Source: Pseudoalteromonas sp.
Lineage (GTDB): Bacteria; Pseudomonadota; Gammaproteobacteria; Enterobacterales; Alteromonadaceae
Length of the DNA: 64,000 nt
Direction: 5' to 3'
Assembly (NCBI RefSeq): GCF_018402495.1
Contig: NZ_JAGYIU010000004.1
Location: forward strand, 186,001 to 250,000
The position numbers and the translations under genes are program-made. Position 1 is the first letter of the stretch; each line of letters starts with the position of its first letter. Under the pieces are notes generated by a model. The model worked only from the letters and a program-made list of their open reading frames with translations. It did not search any database and had not been told where the DNA came from. Positions 42,580 to 53,433 of the stretch are shown here, one piece after another.

Positions 42580-42606
42580 CAGTATGCTTTTTAATTAAGA
42601 AGAATA

Positions 42607-42640
42607 AAAAAGCCGATACAAATGTATCGGCTTTATATAA
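42607..42640. terminator. Bidirectional terminator-like hairpin
   Basis: aaaaagccgatacaaatgtatcggctttata. Confidence 0.8.
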
Positions 42641-42652
42641 AGAGAGATCGTA

Positions 42653-44776
42653 TTATGGCTGGTATTGAGCGCTTAGAGTTAAACCAGAAAAGGTCTGATA
42701 CGCATTAACACTTAAGTGCCATATTCCTGCTTGAGGATTGCTAAACGTACAGGTTTCGGCATTACCATTTTTGTATGGACGGCAGTCATAGCTTGAGCTT
42801 GTTGGCTGACTACCAAATTTCACAAATAAGTCTGCATCCCCAGAACCACCTGAAGTCGTTACAGTAAAGCTTGCCATACCTGCAGGTACATCTAATGTGA
42901 AATGTTTCCACTGGCCAGCACTTGCTGAAATATCAGACACAGTACCACCACCTGCTTGCGGTGTGCCATCACCTGCTCCACCTCCTGTGATGTTACCGAC
43001 TAAACTAACCCCACTATAGGCTGAATAACCGCGTAGCATGACATGATAAGTACCTGCCGCTGGGTTATCGATAGAACACTCTTCACTGTTACCGCCTTTA
43101 TATGGACGACAATCATATGTGTTTGTGGTTGGTTTACTGCCTGCACGTACATACAAGTCAGCATCACCTGTGCCCCCACTCATTGTGAAAGTAACATTTG
43201 TTGCACCACTGGGTACTGTCATAGTGTAAAAATCTTGTGCACTTGCCGCACCGCTTAATCCTGTTTTAGCTTGTCCATCAACAAGCTCATTATCACCGGT
43301 TGTGGGTGGTGTACCACCAGATGCTGCAGCAACAGCAGCTGCGGCATCAACAATGCCTGTTCCACAATTATTACACGTTGCTGGAAATGAGCGAGTGGTT
43401 GTTTTTAAAATACTTTCTATTTCATCAGGGGTTGCATTTGGTTTTGCTTGCTTGATCAGTGCTGCTACACCTGCAACGTGAGGAGCCGCCATTGAAGTGC
43501 CTTGTGAAAAGCCATAGCTATCACTTGATGGCGTTGTTGAACCTGCATTATAAGTTGATAAAACACCCTCAGAATCATTGGCAAAACTTTGTGCACCCCC
43601 GGGTGCAGCTACATCAATATTATTACCATAGTTTGAGTAATAAGCACGGCCACCGTCACGGCCTACGGAGGCAACATTTATCACGCCATTACAATTACCA
43701 GGGTTATAATTTGCAGAGTTATCATTACTATTGCCTGCTGCAATCACAATAGCAGCCCCATTATTACGTGCTTGATTTATAGCGTTTTGTGTCGTTGAGC
43801 TGCATGATCCGCTCCCCCCTAAACTCATATTAATCACATCAGCAGGATTTGGGTTGCTCGGTACACCTGATACATTACCACCTGCAGCCCAAATAATACC
43901 GTCAGCAATATCTGAGGTTAAACCGCCACATTTACCCAATACACGTACAGGTACTACTTTGGCGTCATAAGCAACACCAGCAACGCCTTCGCCATTGTTT
44001 GTTACGGCAGCGATAGTGCCCGCAACGTGAGTGCCATGCCAACTAGAGCCTTGTGCAGGGTTATTACCACATTCACCGGCTGCAACCGCATCGCCAGGAT
44101 CGCGAGCATCGCTGTCGCGTCCATCGCCGTCATTAGCAACGGATAGATTAGAGATCATATCGTAGCCTGGTAAAATATTAGCATTTAAATCAACGTGCGG
44201 GCGGTAGCCTGTATCAAGCACCGCAACAACGACACCGTTGCCTGTTGCCGTATCCCACGCAGTGGGTAAATTAAGTCCACCCGCTTGCTCATAGTAATGC
44301 CACTGGTCGCCATAACGCGGATCATTTGGTGTGGCAAATGGCTTTAACATTTGATCGACTTCAATATATTCAACATTGCCTGAATTAACTATATCTTGCA
44401 TAAACTGTTGAGCTTCTTCAGCGCTAAGTTTTTTGTCGGCACGCATTACGTGGTGATTATTTAATGCCATAGCACGCACATATTTTGCTTTCACTTTTCC
44501 TTTTTTTGAGGTGAAGTTTTTTACGAAGTTTTGTGCTTTTTTATTCATCACTGCCGGTGACACATCAGCAGTAGAAGTGCTCATGGTCGCGTTATTATTT
44601 TTATATTTGATAATAAATTGAGTTTCAAAGCCACCTTGATTTTGTAACTTAGCTGAGGTTTCTGCCATTGAAGGAGCAATTGCTTGCACTGGGTTTGCCA
44701 TGCTTGAGCTGGCAGCAAATAGTGTACTTATTGTTAGCGCAACAGCGCCTTTTTTAAATAAATTATTAGAAGTCAT
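42653..44776 (-). CDS. Secreted S8 (subtilisin-like) serine peptidase with two C-terminal PPC domains
   Basis: VAVLDTGYRPH, SSWHGTHVAGTIA, SQGTSMAAPHVAGVAALI; two YDCRPYK(G/N)GN...C PPC repeats; start reset to MTSNNLFKKG signal peptide. Confidence 0.94.
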   Translation of the reverse strand: MTSNNLFKKGAVALTISTLFAASSSMANPVQAIAPSMAETSAKLQNQGGFETQFIIKYKNNNATMSTSTADVSPAVMNKKAQNFVKNFTSKKGKVKAKYVRAMALNNHHVMRADKKLSAEEAQQFMQDIVNSGNVEYIEVDQMLKPFATPNDPRYGDQWHYYEQAGGLNLPTAWDTATGNGVVVAVLDTGYRPHVDLNANILPGYDMISNLSVANDGDGRDSDARDPGDAVAAGECGNNPAQGSSWHGTHVAGTIAAVTNNGEGVAGVAYDAKVVPVRVLGKCGGLTSDIADGIIWAAGGNVSGVPSNPNPADVINMSLGGSGSCSSTTQNAINQARNNGAAIVIAAGNSNDNSANYNPGNCNGVINVASVGRDGGRAYYSNYGNNIDVAAPGGAQSFANDSEGVLSTYNAGSTTPSSDSYGFSQGTSMAAPHVAGVAALIKQAKPNATPDEIESILKTTTRSFPATCNNCGTGIVDAAAAVAAASGGTPPTTGDNELVDGQAKTGLSGAASAQDFYTMTVPSGATNVTFTMSGGTGDADLYVRAGSKPTTNTYDCRPYKGGNSEECSIDNPAAGTYHVMLRGYSAYSGVSLVGNITGGGAGDGTPQAGGGTVSDISASAGQWKHFTLDVPAGMASFTVTTSGGSGDADLFVKFGSQPTSSSYDCRPYKNGNAETCTFSNPQAGIWHLSVNAYQTFSGLTLSAQYQP

Positions 44777-45096
44777 AATTACCCTTAGTTTTATTATTAT
44801 TTGTGAAAACTCACAAAGCGGGTACAAAGGTAAATGATCTGTTAACTATTTTGAAATATTAAATATATATGTACCTCTTTCATTTAGTTATAACCGCGTA
44901 TTTAGTGTGTTTACAGTGATATTTTAATTGTTTTGTATTTACTTTTTTGTTTTTAACCACCTTAATGGGTTGTTTTTTTTGGGTTGTTGTTTTTCTATTA
45001 TTTAATCTTTATTGAAAAATTAAAAACAATTAAGTAGCTATCTTGTTGTTATTGAAACTTTGTTATAATTGGCAAAAGTTTTAAAGAGATAACTAA

Positions 45097-46281
45097 ATGA
45101 CTCACGTTGATGTGATAGTGATCGGTGCCGGGGCGGCTGGTTTAATGTGTGCAGCGCAAGCAGGGTATCGTGGCCGAAGCGTAACAGTTCTTGATATGGG
45201 GAAAAAACCAGGGCGCAAGATTTTAATTAGTGGTGGCGGACGTTGTAATTTTACCAACGAAAACGCAAGCCCTAGTAATTATTTATGTTCGAACCCTCAT
45301 TTTGTAAAATCGTGCTTAAGTCGTTATACGCAGCATGACTTTGTAGAGCTTGTAGAACGACATGGTTTGGCGTATCACCATAAAACATTGGGGCAATTAT
45401 TTTGTGATAATAGCGCACAAGACATTGTAGATATTTTACTAACTGAGTGTGAGTGGGCAGGCGTTACTATTAAACTGCGCAATGAAGTGTTAAATGTCGC
45501 TAAAACAGCCACCGGCTATAGTGTCACAACAGAACAAGAAACATTTACTTGTGAGTCGCTTGTGGTTGCATCGGGTGGGTTAACCATGCCTAAACTTGGC
45601 GCTACGCCAATAGGTTATAAAATTGCAGAGCAATTTGGTTTAAAAGTATTGCCGACGATGGCTGCTTTGGTTCCCTTTACCTTACATCAGCACGATAAAG
45701 ACCGTTTTGAAGGGCTTTCGGGTATTAGTATTCCTTGTGAAGTGACCAGCGAAGATGGCACTGTATTTAAAGAAAATATTTTATTTACCCATCGAGGGCT
45801 ATCTGGGCCTGCTATATTGCAAATAAGCTCATTTTGGCGAGCAGGTCAGGTAGTCACAATCAATTTATTGCCTGAACTAGATTTAAAGCAACAGCTGGCT
45901 GATTGGCGAGAAACGCAAGCGCAAAAATCGTTGAAAAATAGCCTCGCGACTATTCTTCCTAAGCGCTTTGTAGAAATACTTCACGCCAGTAACGCCATTC
46001 CCGATTGTAATATTAATCAACTTACGCATGGTCAAATAGATGCACTGGCTGATTATATTCATGCGTGGCAAATTAAACCCAATGGTACTGAAGGTTATAG
46101 AACCGCAGAGGTTACTCTAGGCGGAGTCGATACCGACGAGTTAAGCTCAAAAACATTTGAGGCTAAAAAAGCCAAAGGCCTCTATTTTATTGGCGAAGTA
46201 ACCGATGTAACAGGTTGGTTAGGAGGCTATAATTTTCAATACGCGTGGAGCTGTGGATTTGCCGCAGGGCAGTATGTTTAA
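45097..46281 (+). CDS. NAD(P)/FAD-dependent oxidoreductase, HI0933/YhiN family
   Basis: VIVIGAGAAGLMCAAQAGYRGRSVTVLDMGKKPGRKILISGGGRCNFTN; GGVDTDELSSKTFEAKKAKGLYFIGEVTDVTGWLGGYNFQYAWSCGFAAG. Confidence 0.94.
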   Translation: MTHVDVIVIGAGAAGLMCAAQAGYRGRSVTVLDMGKKPGRKILISGGGRCNFTNENASPSNYLCSNPHFVKSCLSRYTQHDFVELVERHGLAYHHKTLGQLFCDNSAQDIVDILLTECEWAGVTIKLRNEVLNVAKTATGYSVTTEQETFTCESLVVASGGLTMPKLGATPIGYKIAEQFGLKVLPTMAALVPFTLHQHDKDRFEGLSGISIPCEVTSEDGTVFKENILFTHRGLSGPAILQISSFWRAGQVVTINLLPELDLKQQLADWRETQAQKSLKNSLATILPKRFVEILHASNAIPDCNINQLTHGQIDALADYIHAWQIKPNGTEGYRTAEVTLGGVDTDELSSKTFEAKKAKGLYFIGEVTDVTGWLGGYNFQYAWSCGFAAGQYV

Positions 46282-46293
46282 TGTTGTGTATTA

Positions 46294-46455
46294 ACACCAA
46301 TTCGCAGTGATACTTAATCATTTTAAGGGGATAAATCAGCCGCTGGCTGCGTTAAAAATTGCTCATTTAGAACAACTAAATAACGACATTTTTACTTTGC
46401 TATTGGCACAATTTTCCTTCCTTAAAATAGCTCACTTAATTGAGCGAATTGCTAT
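46294..46455. repeat. 162-bp MITE-like repeat copy 1
   Basis: Inverted ends ACCAATTCGC...GCGAATTGCTAT; core ctgcgttaaaaattgctcatttagaacaactaaat. Confidence 0.75.
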
Positions 46456-46507
46456 AAATAAAAATTATTGAGCTATTTATCCACAATGAAAAATGATCAC
46501 TCCTTAG

Positions 46508-47596
46508 CTATATAGAAGCTAGGGAGGTATTACTAATGCAATTATTATCATTAACAAAAACGGCATTTCGACCGCTATTTTTAGCTCTGTATAGCGCCTG
46601 ATCGACTCTCTCTAAGTTGTTTGTAACTGAGTCGCTTGGGTTGATAACTGTTACCCCTATACTTATGCTTAATTTAATATTTGTGACAGGGTGGGTAAAA
46701 ATATACTCTCTTAATTTATTTGCTTGCGTTATTGCCTCCGTTAACGAGGTATTTGGTAAAATAACCGTAAACTCTTCTCCCCCCCAACGTGCAATTAATG
46801 AGTGGTTGGGCATGCTACTTTTAATCAGTTTAGCAAACTCAGCTAACACTTTATCACCGACTAAATGACCATAGGCGTCGTTTATTTTCTTAAAGTGATC
46901 AATATCACAAATAAATAAGCAGTTTGTGGTTTTTGTTTCTTTGCTGCTGGTAATGACTTGCGACAATGCATAATCAAATTTTTGCCTATTATAAAGCCCT
47001 GTGAGTTTATCTGTTTCAGCGAGATGTTGAATCTCTATATTACGGGTTGTTAAATGCGCATATGCAGAAAAACGTGTTTTTTCATAAAATCTGAAAATTA
47101 AGATATGGGCAATGCTGACCTCAATGATGTTAAATAAAGAGCCCAGCCCTATAGTGACGGTTAGCTGTTGTTGCTTATAAGTTAGGTAAGCACAAATACA
47201 AAAAGCAATGGCGCTAAAAATGCTCCCCCAATTTCTACCCACTAAAAAAAACGCAAAAGGGGGAATAAGTGTTGCCCAAAATAAAGAGTGAGCAAGGCCA
47301 CCTACAGAGATAACAAATGTCATTATTAAACTAACGACCATAAATGTAACTGCCCATGCCGCAGCACTGACATTTGCAGTTTTACTAAACCAGCCATAAA
47401 TAGCTAATGATATAACTAAGCCTAATGCATCAATGGCGGCAATATCGTAACTGTGAAAGTAGAACAGGTTGAGCAGGGTTAAAACTAAAAAGTAGCAGGT
47501 TGCCGTTAATAATGAATGAGCAATTAAGCGTGTGCGCCAAAAGTCTTTATGATCTTTTGGATACTGTGGTAGTCCTTTGTACCAAAAATCTAGCAT
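46508..47596 (-). CDS. Membrane-bound GGDEF diguanylate cyclase
   Basis: N-terminal TM helices; TDKLTGLYNRQKF...RWGGEEFTVILP. Confidence 0.93.
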   Translation of the reverse strand: MLDFWYKGLPQYPKDHKDFWRTRLIAHSLLTATCYFLVLTLLNLFYFHSYDIAAIDALGLVISLAIYGWFSKTANVSAAAWAVTFMVVSLIMTFVISVGGLAHSLFWATLIPPFAFFLVGRNWGSIFSAIAFCICAYLTYKQQQLTVTIGLGSLFNIIEVSIAHILIFRFYEKTRFSAYAHLTTRNIEIQHLAETDKLTGLYNRQKFDYALSQVITSSKETKTTNCLFICDIDHFKKINDAYGHLVGDKVLAEFAKLIKSSMPNHSLIARWGGEEFTVILPNTSLTEAITQANKLREYIFTHPVTNIKLSISIGVTVINPSDSVTNNLERVDQALYRAKNSGRNAVFVNDNNCISNTSLASI

Positions 47597-47790
47597 GCTC
47601 TACTTCTCTTAGACTGTGTCTTTTTTATTGACTGATTATTACTCATAACCCGCTCATATAAAAGTACCGAGTAAATAACTACAAAAATAAAGGGTTATCT
47701 AGCTTGCGCTATTTTTGTGTTCAAACGGCAGCTCAATGTTTGCTATGAAGATTTTGGTTTAAGTTGTGGTTGGTAAATTATTTGATGTTA

Positions 47791-47833
47791 AAAGCTAAAA
47801 ACCCCATAGCCTATCAGTGTATAGGGTTTTTAG
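47791..47833 (-). terminator. Terminator of the S9 peptidase gene
   Basis: gctaaaaacccca...tatagggtttttagc. Confidence 0.7.
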
Positions 47834-47847
47834 CTTCAAGAGAGGAG

Positions 47848-50595
47848 TTATTCTTCTACAAACGCTTCGCCCTCAGTGATCCACTTAGCGGCCGGTTTGC
47901 CTTTTAGATGATGATCAAAGTACTGCATCATGCGCACGGAGAAGTCCACTTGATTTGGGAATTGCTTTAAGTGATGCGGTTCACCTTCATATTGTAAAAA
48001 GGTGGCATCTTTACCTGCACGGCGCAATGCTAAATAGTACTGAACGCCTTCGTGCCATGGCACCGCATCATCTTTGTCGCCAAACATAATTAAGATAGGC
48101 GTGTTTACTTTATCTGCAAAAAATACTGGCGAGTTTTCAATATACAGCTCAGGGGCTTCAAATAAATTTTTACCAATACGGCTTTGCCCTGTTTCATACT
48201 GAAATTGGCGTGCAAGCCCAGATTTTAAGCGAATGCCACTGTAAGCACTGGTCATGTTAGACACTGGCGCGCCCGATACCACTGCTTTAAACATATCAGT
48301 TTGGGTGATCATAAATGCACTTTGATAACCCGCCCAAGAGTGGCCTTGTAAGCCTATTTTATTAGCATCGGCAATGCCTAAATCAATTAGCTTTTGGGTG
48401 GCGTTGATCATGGTTTGAGTTGAAGACTTACCAGGGTGACCTATTTCAAAGCGAATGTCAGGTAAAAAAATGGCGTAGCCATTTGAGGTAAACATCGGGA
48501 AATTAGGGCGATGATTTAATTCCATTTTTGGAAAGTCATACATGCGCTGGCTCATGTAGCGGTAAAAGTACACTACAACAGGCACTTTATCGCCTTTTTT
48601 ATAACCGGCAGGCTTGATTAATACCCCTTGTAAATCTTCACCATCAAAGCCTTTATAGCTAATGAGTTCAGGTGCTTGTCCCCAAGCAAAGTTGCTTATC
48701 TGAGGGTTAAGGTTAGTTACGCGTTGTGGTTGTTTAAAGCTAAAGTCTGTTTGGTAAATATCTGGAAATTGCTGATAGGTTTGCTCAGTAAATAAGTATT
48801 TATCGGCATTTTTGGCCTTTTTAACTACATCAAAGCGCTTATTACCTGTAAGTAATTTAGTGACTTCAAGGGTTGCTAAATTAAGTTTAGCCACTTCACT
48901 TTGCTTGCTTTGTAAATTAATCGCAGAAAGCAGGAGCGTATCATTGTTGTTAAAGCCTACTTGGTTTTTATCAAGTTTGATCACCCTGTACTGCGTGTTA
49001 TTTTGCTTGCCATTCGTTAAACGCTTGGCTTGCTTGGTATTGACGTTAAATGACCAAATATCGTATTTGCTATAAACCAGTATTTCGCTGCTATCGCTTA
49101 GCCAGCCTGCAAAACCATAGCCAGGCTGCTTGGATGGATAGTCGTGTTTGTCATCGGCAAATGTGGCGTTAATCGCTTTGCTGAGTACGCTCACTTTGTT
49201 ATTACCTAAGTTTTTAAGCTGTACTTGGTTATTATCAAAGTAAGCAGCAAACTGCCCATTAGGCGCAAGGCTCGGCCTAAATGGATAGTCGTTAATAATA
49301 GGAGTTTGTTTACCCGTGTTTATATCAACAGCAAAGTAGTCAGCAAAAAAACCGCCATACATTACTTTTTCAAGATGCGCTAAATTTGAGTAGCCTAACA
49401 ATGAAGTGGCACGCTCAGTATTAAGCGACAGCTCAGGCATATTTGGCGTGCTTAACTGAACGACTTGCTGTGAGTTTACATGGTATACCGCAGTGTAATG
49501 ACGGTTTTTATTATTTTCATTCCATTGCTGCTCTTCGCGCGGTTTAATTTGCGCGTCATTGTTGTGCCATACATTTAACCCTTTATGGTCGCGAATTACT
49601 TCAAAGTCATACAGTGATGACTCATCTGTGTATTCTTTTTGTTTAATTTTTGCTGCGAGTTTTGGGCGGTTTTCAAAGTATAAACGTGTACCATCTTCGG
49701 CCCAAGTTAATGTCGCGGTTTTGCCCATTAACCATTCTGGGTTAGGTGATTGCAAAGTGGTTAGCGTGTCGTTTTGCCACAGCGTTAATTCGTACTGGCG
49801 ACGACGTTCATCTTGGTTTACATAGTTTCCTAAGGTAAACGCAACGGTTTTTTCGATTGGGTGCCATGCTATTTTGCTAGCAACCACACCAGGCTCATCA
49901 ATTAATACGGTGCTGGTAAAATTATCGAGTGAAAATAAGGTAATTTGATTATTGCCGCCATCAACATAGCTTTGACTCACCAATAGCTGATCGCTGGTGG
50001 CACTAATGCCATAGGTAAACACGTTTTTAAGAGTATGAGTGCGTTTGTCACTTAAGTTAACGATAACCAGCGGATAGCTTTTATCTTTTTTGTCGGCAGT
50101 GATAGCGCTATCGTTGTCGAGCTTTTTATCGTCTTCTTCAGCGTTTTCATTTTTGCGATAGGCCAGCCACTGGCCGTTATTAGCTAGCACGTAATCTTTT
50201 ACATCATTAAAGCTTTGCTGCTCACCGGTTTGGGTATTCACTAATACTAAGTTATTTTTTAAGTCGCTTTTTTTCTTCGTGGTTTCTTTTTCAAGCAGGG
50301 TAGGCACCTGCGTAAATGCGACCCAGTTTGCCATTTTATTGATGCTAGGGTGTGTACCACGCTCTACTTCTGCAATAAGTTTGTTGTTATTGAGTGAGTA
50401 GACTTGTCCAGTGGCATTACCACGATATGGCGTTGCACTAAACGATAAAACTTGGCCATCTTCCGAGAGCTGCATGCCTTTTACCGACTTAAAATCAAAT
50501 ACATCTTTAAATTCTAGAGGCTTATTAGCCAAAGCACTGGTACTTGCTAAGCTTGCGATAAGTGCAGAGCCTACAAGAGTGAGTTGTGTTTTCAT
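47848..50595 (-). CDS. S9-family prolyl oligopeptidase-like peptidase, secreted
   Basis: Signal peptide; GLQGHSWAGYQSAFMITQT nucleophile; MFGDKDDAVPWHEG; GEPHHLKQFPNQ catalytic His. Confidence 0.92.
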   Translation of the reverse strand: MKTQLTLVGSALIASLASTSALANKPLEFKDVFDFKSVKGMQLSEDGQVLSFSATPYRGNATGQVYSLNNNKLIAEVERGTHPSINKMANWVAFTQVPTLLEKETTKKKSDLKNNLVLVNTQTGEQQSFNDVKDYVLANNGQWLAYRKNENAEEDDKKLDNDSAITADKKDKSYPLVIVNLSDKRTHTLKNVFTYGISATSDQLLVSQSYVDGGNNQITLFSLDNFTSTVLIDEPGVVASKIAWHPIEKTVAFTLGNYVNQDERRRQYELTLWQNDTLTTLQSPNPEWLMGKTATLTWAEDGTRLYFENRPKLAAKIKQKEYTDESSLYDFEVIRDHKGLNVWHNNDAQIKPREEQQWNENNKNRHYTAVYHVNSQQVVQLSTPNMPELSLNTERATSLLGYSNLAHLEKVMYGGFFADYFAVDINTGKQTPIINDYPFRPSLAPNGQFAAYFDNNQVQLKNLGNNKVSVLSKAINATFADDKHDYPSKQPGYGFAGWLSDSSEILVYSKYDIWSFNVNTKQAKRLTNGKQNNTQYRVIKLDKNQVGFNNNDTLLLSAINLQSKQSEVAKLNLATLEVTKLLTGNKRFDVVKKAKNADKYLFTEQTYQQFPDIYQTDFSFKQPQRVTNLNPQISNFAWGQAPELISYKGFDGEDLQGVLIKPAGYKKGDKVPVVVYFYRYMSQRMYDFPKMELNHRPNFPMFTSNGYAIFLPDIRFEIGHPGKSSTQTMINATQKLIDLGIADANKIGLQGHSWAGYQSAFMITQTDMFKAVVSGAPVSNMTSAYSGIRLKSGLARQFQYETGQSRIGKNLFEAPELYIENSPVFFADKVNTPILIMFGDKDDAVPWHEGVQYYLALRRAGKDATFLQYEGEPHHLKQFPNQVDFSVRMMQYFDHHLKGKPAAKWITEGEAFVEE

Positions 50596-50694
50596 TGTTG
50601 ATTCTCGTTTTTTAATATTATTTTATTGTAACGAGTTTTAACAACAATTCGAGTAGATACGATAAGTGGTAGCAGGGCAGAGATGAGAGGTTAA

Positions 50695-50735
50695 AATTAA
50701 GGGTGAAAGGTGAAAGGTGAAAGGTGAAAGGTTAA
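50695..50735. repeat. Tandem heptamer array (GGTGAAA)n
   Basis: gggtgaaaggtgaaaggtgaaaggtgaaaggttaaa. Confidence 0.9.
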
Positions 50736-50918
50736 ATTTTCGAGCATCGGGCGATAGGAGGGAGGTGTTAGGGGGCGGTCTAAAAACACTGTAAACCCTG
50801 AACTTTAATTTTGTACTAAAGCGGCTAGGCGTTGGTAATCCGTCTTGAGTCGTTAGTTAGTCACCCTTGCTCGACTCTAATGCTAACGTTTGTACACACG
50901 CAAACTTAGGGGCTACTC

Positions 50919-51221
50919 ATGGACACTAGAATTCAATTTCGTGTTGATGACGAAATTAAACGTTTAGCCCAACAAATGGCTGAGAGCCAAGGTCGCACAC
51001 ACAGGGATGCTTGCCGTGAACTTACTGAACAAATGGCTGAGCAACAAAGAAAAACATTATCTCATGACACTTGGTTAACTGAACAAATAAACCTAGCATT
51101 TGAGAAGTTTGACTCAGGAAAATCTTCATTTTTTGAACATAATTCAGCTAAAGCACGAATGGCTGAACGAAAGGCTAAAATTCGTAATCGAGGCCAGCAA
51201 AGATTAAAGGGTTTAATTTAA
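50919..51221 (+). CDS. RelB/DinJ-family-like antitoxin, no adjacent toxin
   Basis: MDTRIQFRVDDEIKRLAQQMAESQGRTHRDACRELTEQMAEQQR; RHH N-terminus; no toxin ORF follows. Confidence 0.65.
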   Translation: MDTRIQFRVDDEIKRLAQQMAESQGRTHRDACRELTEQMAEQQRKTLSHDTWLTEQINLAFEKFDSGKSSFFEHNSAKARMAERKAKIRNRGQQRLKGLI

Positions 51222-51257
51222 TAATCTTGTTAACCTAACTAACAAAATTATTAAATT
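51215..51257. terminator. Large 18-bp-stem hairpin overlapping the antitoxin stop
   Basis: aatttaataatcttgtta acctaac taacaaaattattaaatt (17/18 paired). Confidence 0.6.
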
Positions 51258-51260
51258 ATC

Positions 51261-51290
51261 CAAAACCTAAAACCTAAAACCTAAAACCTT
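51261..51290. repeat. Tandem heptamer array (AAAACCT)n abutting the slmA stop
   Basis: caaaacctaaaacctaaaacctaaaacctt. Confidence 0.93.
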
Positions 51291-51882
51291 ATAGCCAAAT
51301 TTTTTGTAATTCTGGCCATTGTTTTTCAAATTGTTCACTTGGTCGTGCACTAAAATTACTGCGCACAAATTGGTTCATTTTACCCTCAACGTAGGCAAGT
51401 AAAAAGTTAGCGAGCGTAAGTTCATCGCTTTGAAAGTTTTTACCTTCACGCAATTTTCGCTCTCTTAGAATTTGTTTAAATTGGGTTTCTAGTTTTTCAA
51501 ATAAGCCTTGTACACGTTCTCGAAGTCGCTCTTGTTCACCCTGAAGGGCATCGCCTGTTAAAATGCGTGTAATGCCTGGGTTTTTTTCAGCAAATGTTAG
51601 TAGCAGTAATAGGGTGTTGTATACGCGTGCTTTACTTTCTTTCTCGTTATCTAAAATAAGATTAATACGTGATAGCAGCGTGTCTTCAATAAATTCAATT
51701 AACCCTTCAAACATCCGTGCTTTACTAGGAAAGTGGCGATAAAGAGCGGCTTCAGATACGCCAACTTCTGCGGCAAGTTTGGCTGTTGTAATGCGCTGGC
51801 CTGGGCTGGTTTCTAACATTTGTGCGAGTGCTTGCAGTATTTGCTCTTTGCGATTGCTTTTTTTTGTCGCAGGCATGAACAT
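51289..51882 (-). CDS. slmA: Nucleoid occlusion factor SlmA (TetR family)
   Basis: [59 protein letters not shown]. Confidence 0.95.
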   Translation of the reverse strand: MFMPATKKSNRKEQILQALAQMLETSPGQRITTAKLAAEVGVSEAALYRHFPSKARMFEGLIEFIEDTLLSRINLILDNEKESKARVYNTLLLLLTFAEKNPGITRILTGDALQGEQERLRERVQGLFEKLETQFKQILRERKLREGKNFQSDELTLANFLLAYVEGKMNQFVRSNFSARPSEQFEKQWPELQKIWL

Positions 51883-52098
51883 TCCTTTTTAATAGTTATT
51901 TTTCTACATAAATGTGTGATAACACAGCTATTTGCCAAGTACTAAAGCGCGCAATATGCAGTGAAATAGTGTTTTCACATAATAAGGTAAAGTACCCGTA
52001 CTGCGCAGGTGTTAAAACAGTTTAGTGCAGCAAGGTTACACTAAAAGGTCACAAGGCATTATCATGTTAATGTTTTATTCAGTTTGTTTCCAGCCTTT

Positions 52099-53292
52099 TT
52101 ATAATCGCTTGGCAAGCTGTTCGATCACTTTAATCGCTATTTCTATTTTACTTGTTTCAGGTAAGTCGAGTTGTTCATTTTGCCAATAAAGGGTGAGTGC
52201 ATTGCGCTCTGAATTAAAGCCTACATTATTCTGCGACACATCATTGGCGCAAATCATATCGAGGTTTTTATTAGTTAGTTTACCTTTTGCGTAATTAGCA
52301 ACGTTCTGTGTTTCTGCGGCGAAGCCGACGGTGTAAGGGCGGTTTTGTGTGAGATTTGCGACCGCTGCTATCACATCTGGGTTTTTAACTAAGCTTAGGG
52401 TGAGTTCATCACCTTGTTTTTTCATTTTTTGCGTGGCGATATTTGCTGCGCGATAATCAGCTACCGCAGCACAGCCAATAAATGCATCACTTAAAGGGGC
52501 ACACTTTAGGGATTCATGGAGTAATTGTTCAGCACTTTCTATATTAATTAAATTAACGCCTTGCGGTGCTGCAATCGTTACAGGGCCTGAAATTAAGTTA
52601 ACGTGTGCGCCAAATGATAACGCAGCTTGCGCCAGTGCATAGCCCATTTTTCCTGAGCTGTGGTTTGATATAAAACGAACAGGATCGAGAGGTTCACGAG
52701 TTGGGCCAGCGGTAATGGTAATAGTTTTACCTGCCAATAGCTGCGGTTGAGTGGGTTCGGTGCATAAGCTTACTAATTCATGAGGTTCTAACATTCGCCC
52801 TGCACCTACATCACCACAGGCTTGCTCGCCTTTGCCTGGCCCCCACACAGCAATATTGCGTGCCTTTAAGGTCGCAATATTAGCTTGCGTTGCAGGATGA
52901 GCATACATTTGCTGATTCATCGCTGGGGCAATAGCTACTTTTGCGGGGGTTGCCAGTAATAATGTAGTGAGCAAGTCATCAGCAATTCCCGCGGCCATTT
53001 TAGCAATAATATTGCAAGTGGCAGGGGCAACTAAAATTAAATCAGCCCATTTTGCAAATTCTATGTGTCCCATGGCAGCTTCTGCTGAAGGGTCTAGCAA
53101 TGAGTCCGACACCATTTCTCCACTCACTGCTTGCATTGTTAGTGGGGTGATAAAATGTTTTGCCGACTCTGTCATTACTACTTTAACGTCACAACCATGC
53201 TCTTTTAAGCGTCTTACGAGTTCGGCACATTTATATGCTGCAATTCCACCGCTTATGCCTAACACTATTTTTTTATTGGTTAAATTAATCAT
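52099..53292 (-). CDS. coaBC: Phosphopantothenoylcysteine decarboxylase/phosphopantothenate-cysteine ligase
   Basis: [60 protein letters not shown]. Confidence 0.97.
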   Translation of the reverse strand: MINLTNKKIVLGISGGIAAYKCAELVRRLKEHGCDVKVVMTESAKHFITPLTMQAVSGEMVSDSLLDPSAEAAMGHIEFAKWADLILVAPATCNIIAKMAAGIADDLLTTLLLATPAKVAIAPAMNQQMYAHPATQANIATLKARNIAVWGPGKGEQACGDVGAGRMLEPHELVSLCTEPTQPQLLAGKTITITAGPTREPLDPVRFISNHSSGKMGYALAQAALSFGAHVNLISGPVTIAAPQGVNLINIESAEQLLHESLKCAPLSDAFIGCAAVADYRAANIATQKMKKQGDELTLSLVKNPDVIAAVANLTQNRPYTVGFAAETQNVANYAKGKLTNKNLDMICANDVSQNNVGFNSERNALTLYWQNEQLDLPETSKIEIAIKVIEQLAKRL

Positions 53293-53433
53293 GGTTGTTC
53301 ATCAACTTTATAAAATATGGTGGCTAAAATAACAAATCTTGGCCGTCACAGCTAAGATAAAATGCGTTTTATCGCGCGAAATTTTAAATTTGCATTACAG
53401 TTAATAGTAGATTTAATTTATCAAGGATGAATC

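Noticed and set aside
43043-43752. Small plus-strand ORFs within the S8 peptidase region
   Set aside because: Antisense to a clear subtilisin-like CDS.
50820-51290. Integron cassette/attC around the RelB-like gene
   Set aside because: The hairpin and GTTA-rich words superficially resemble attC, but no clear RYYYAAC...GTTRRRY pair and no neighbouring cassettes or integrase.
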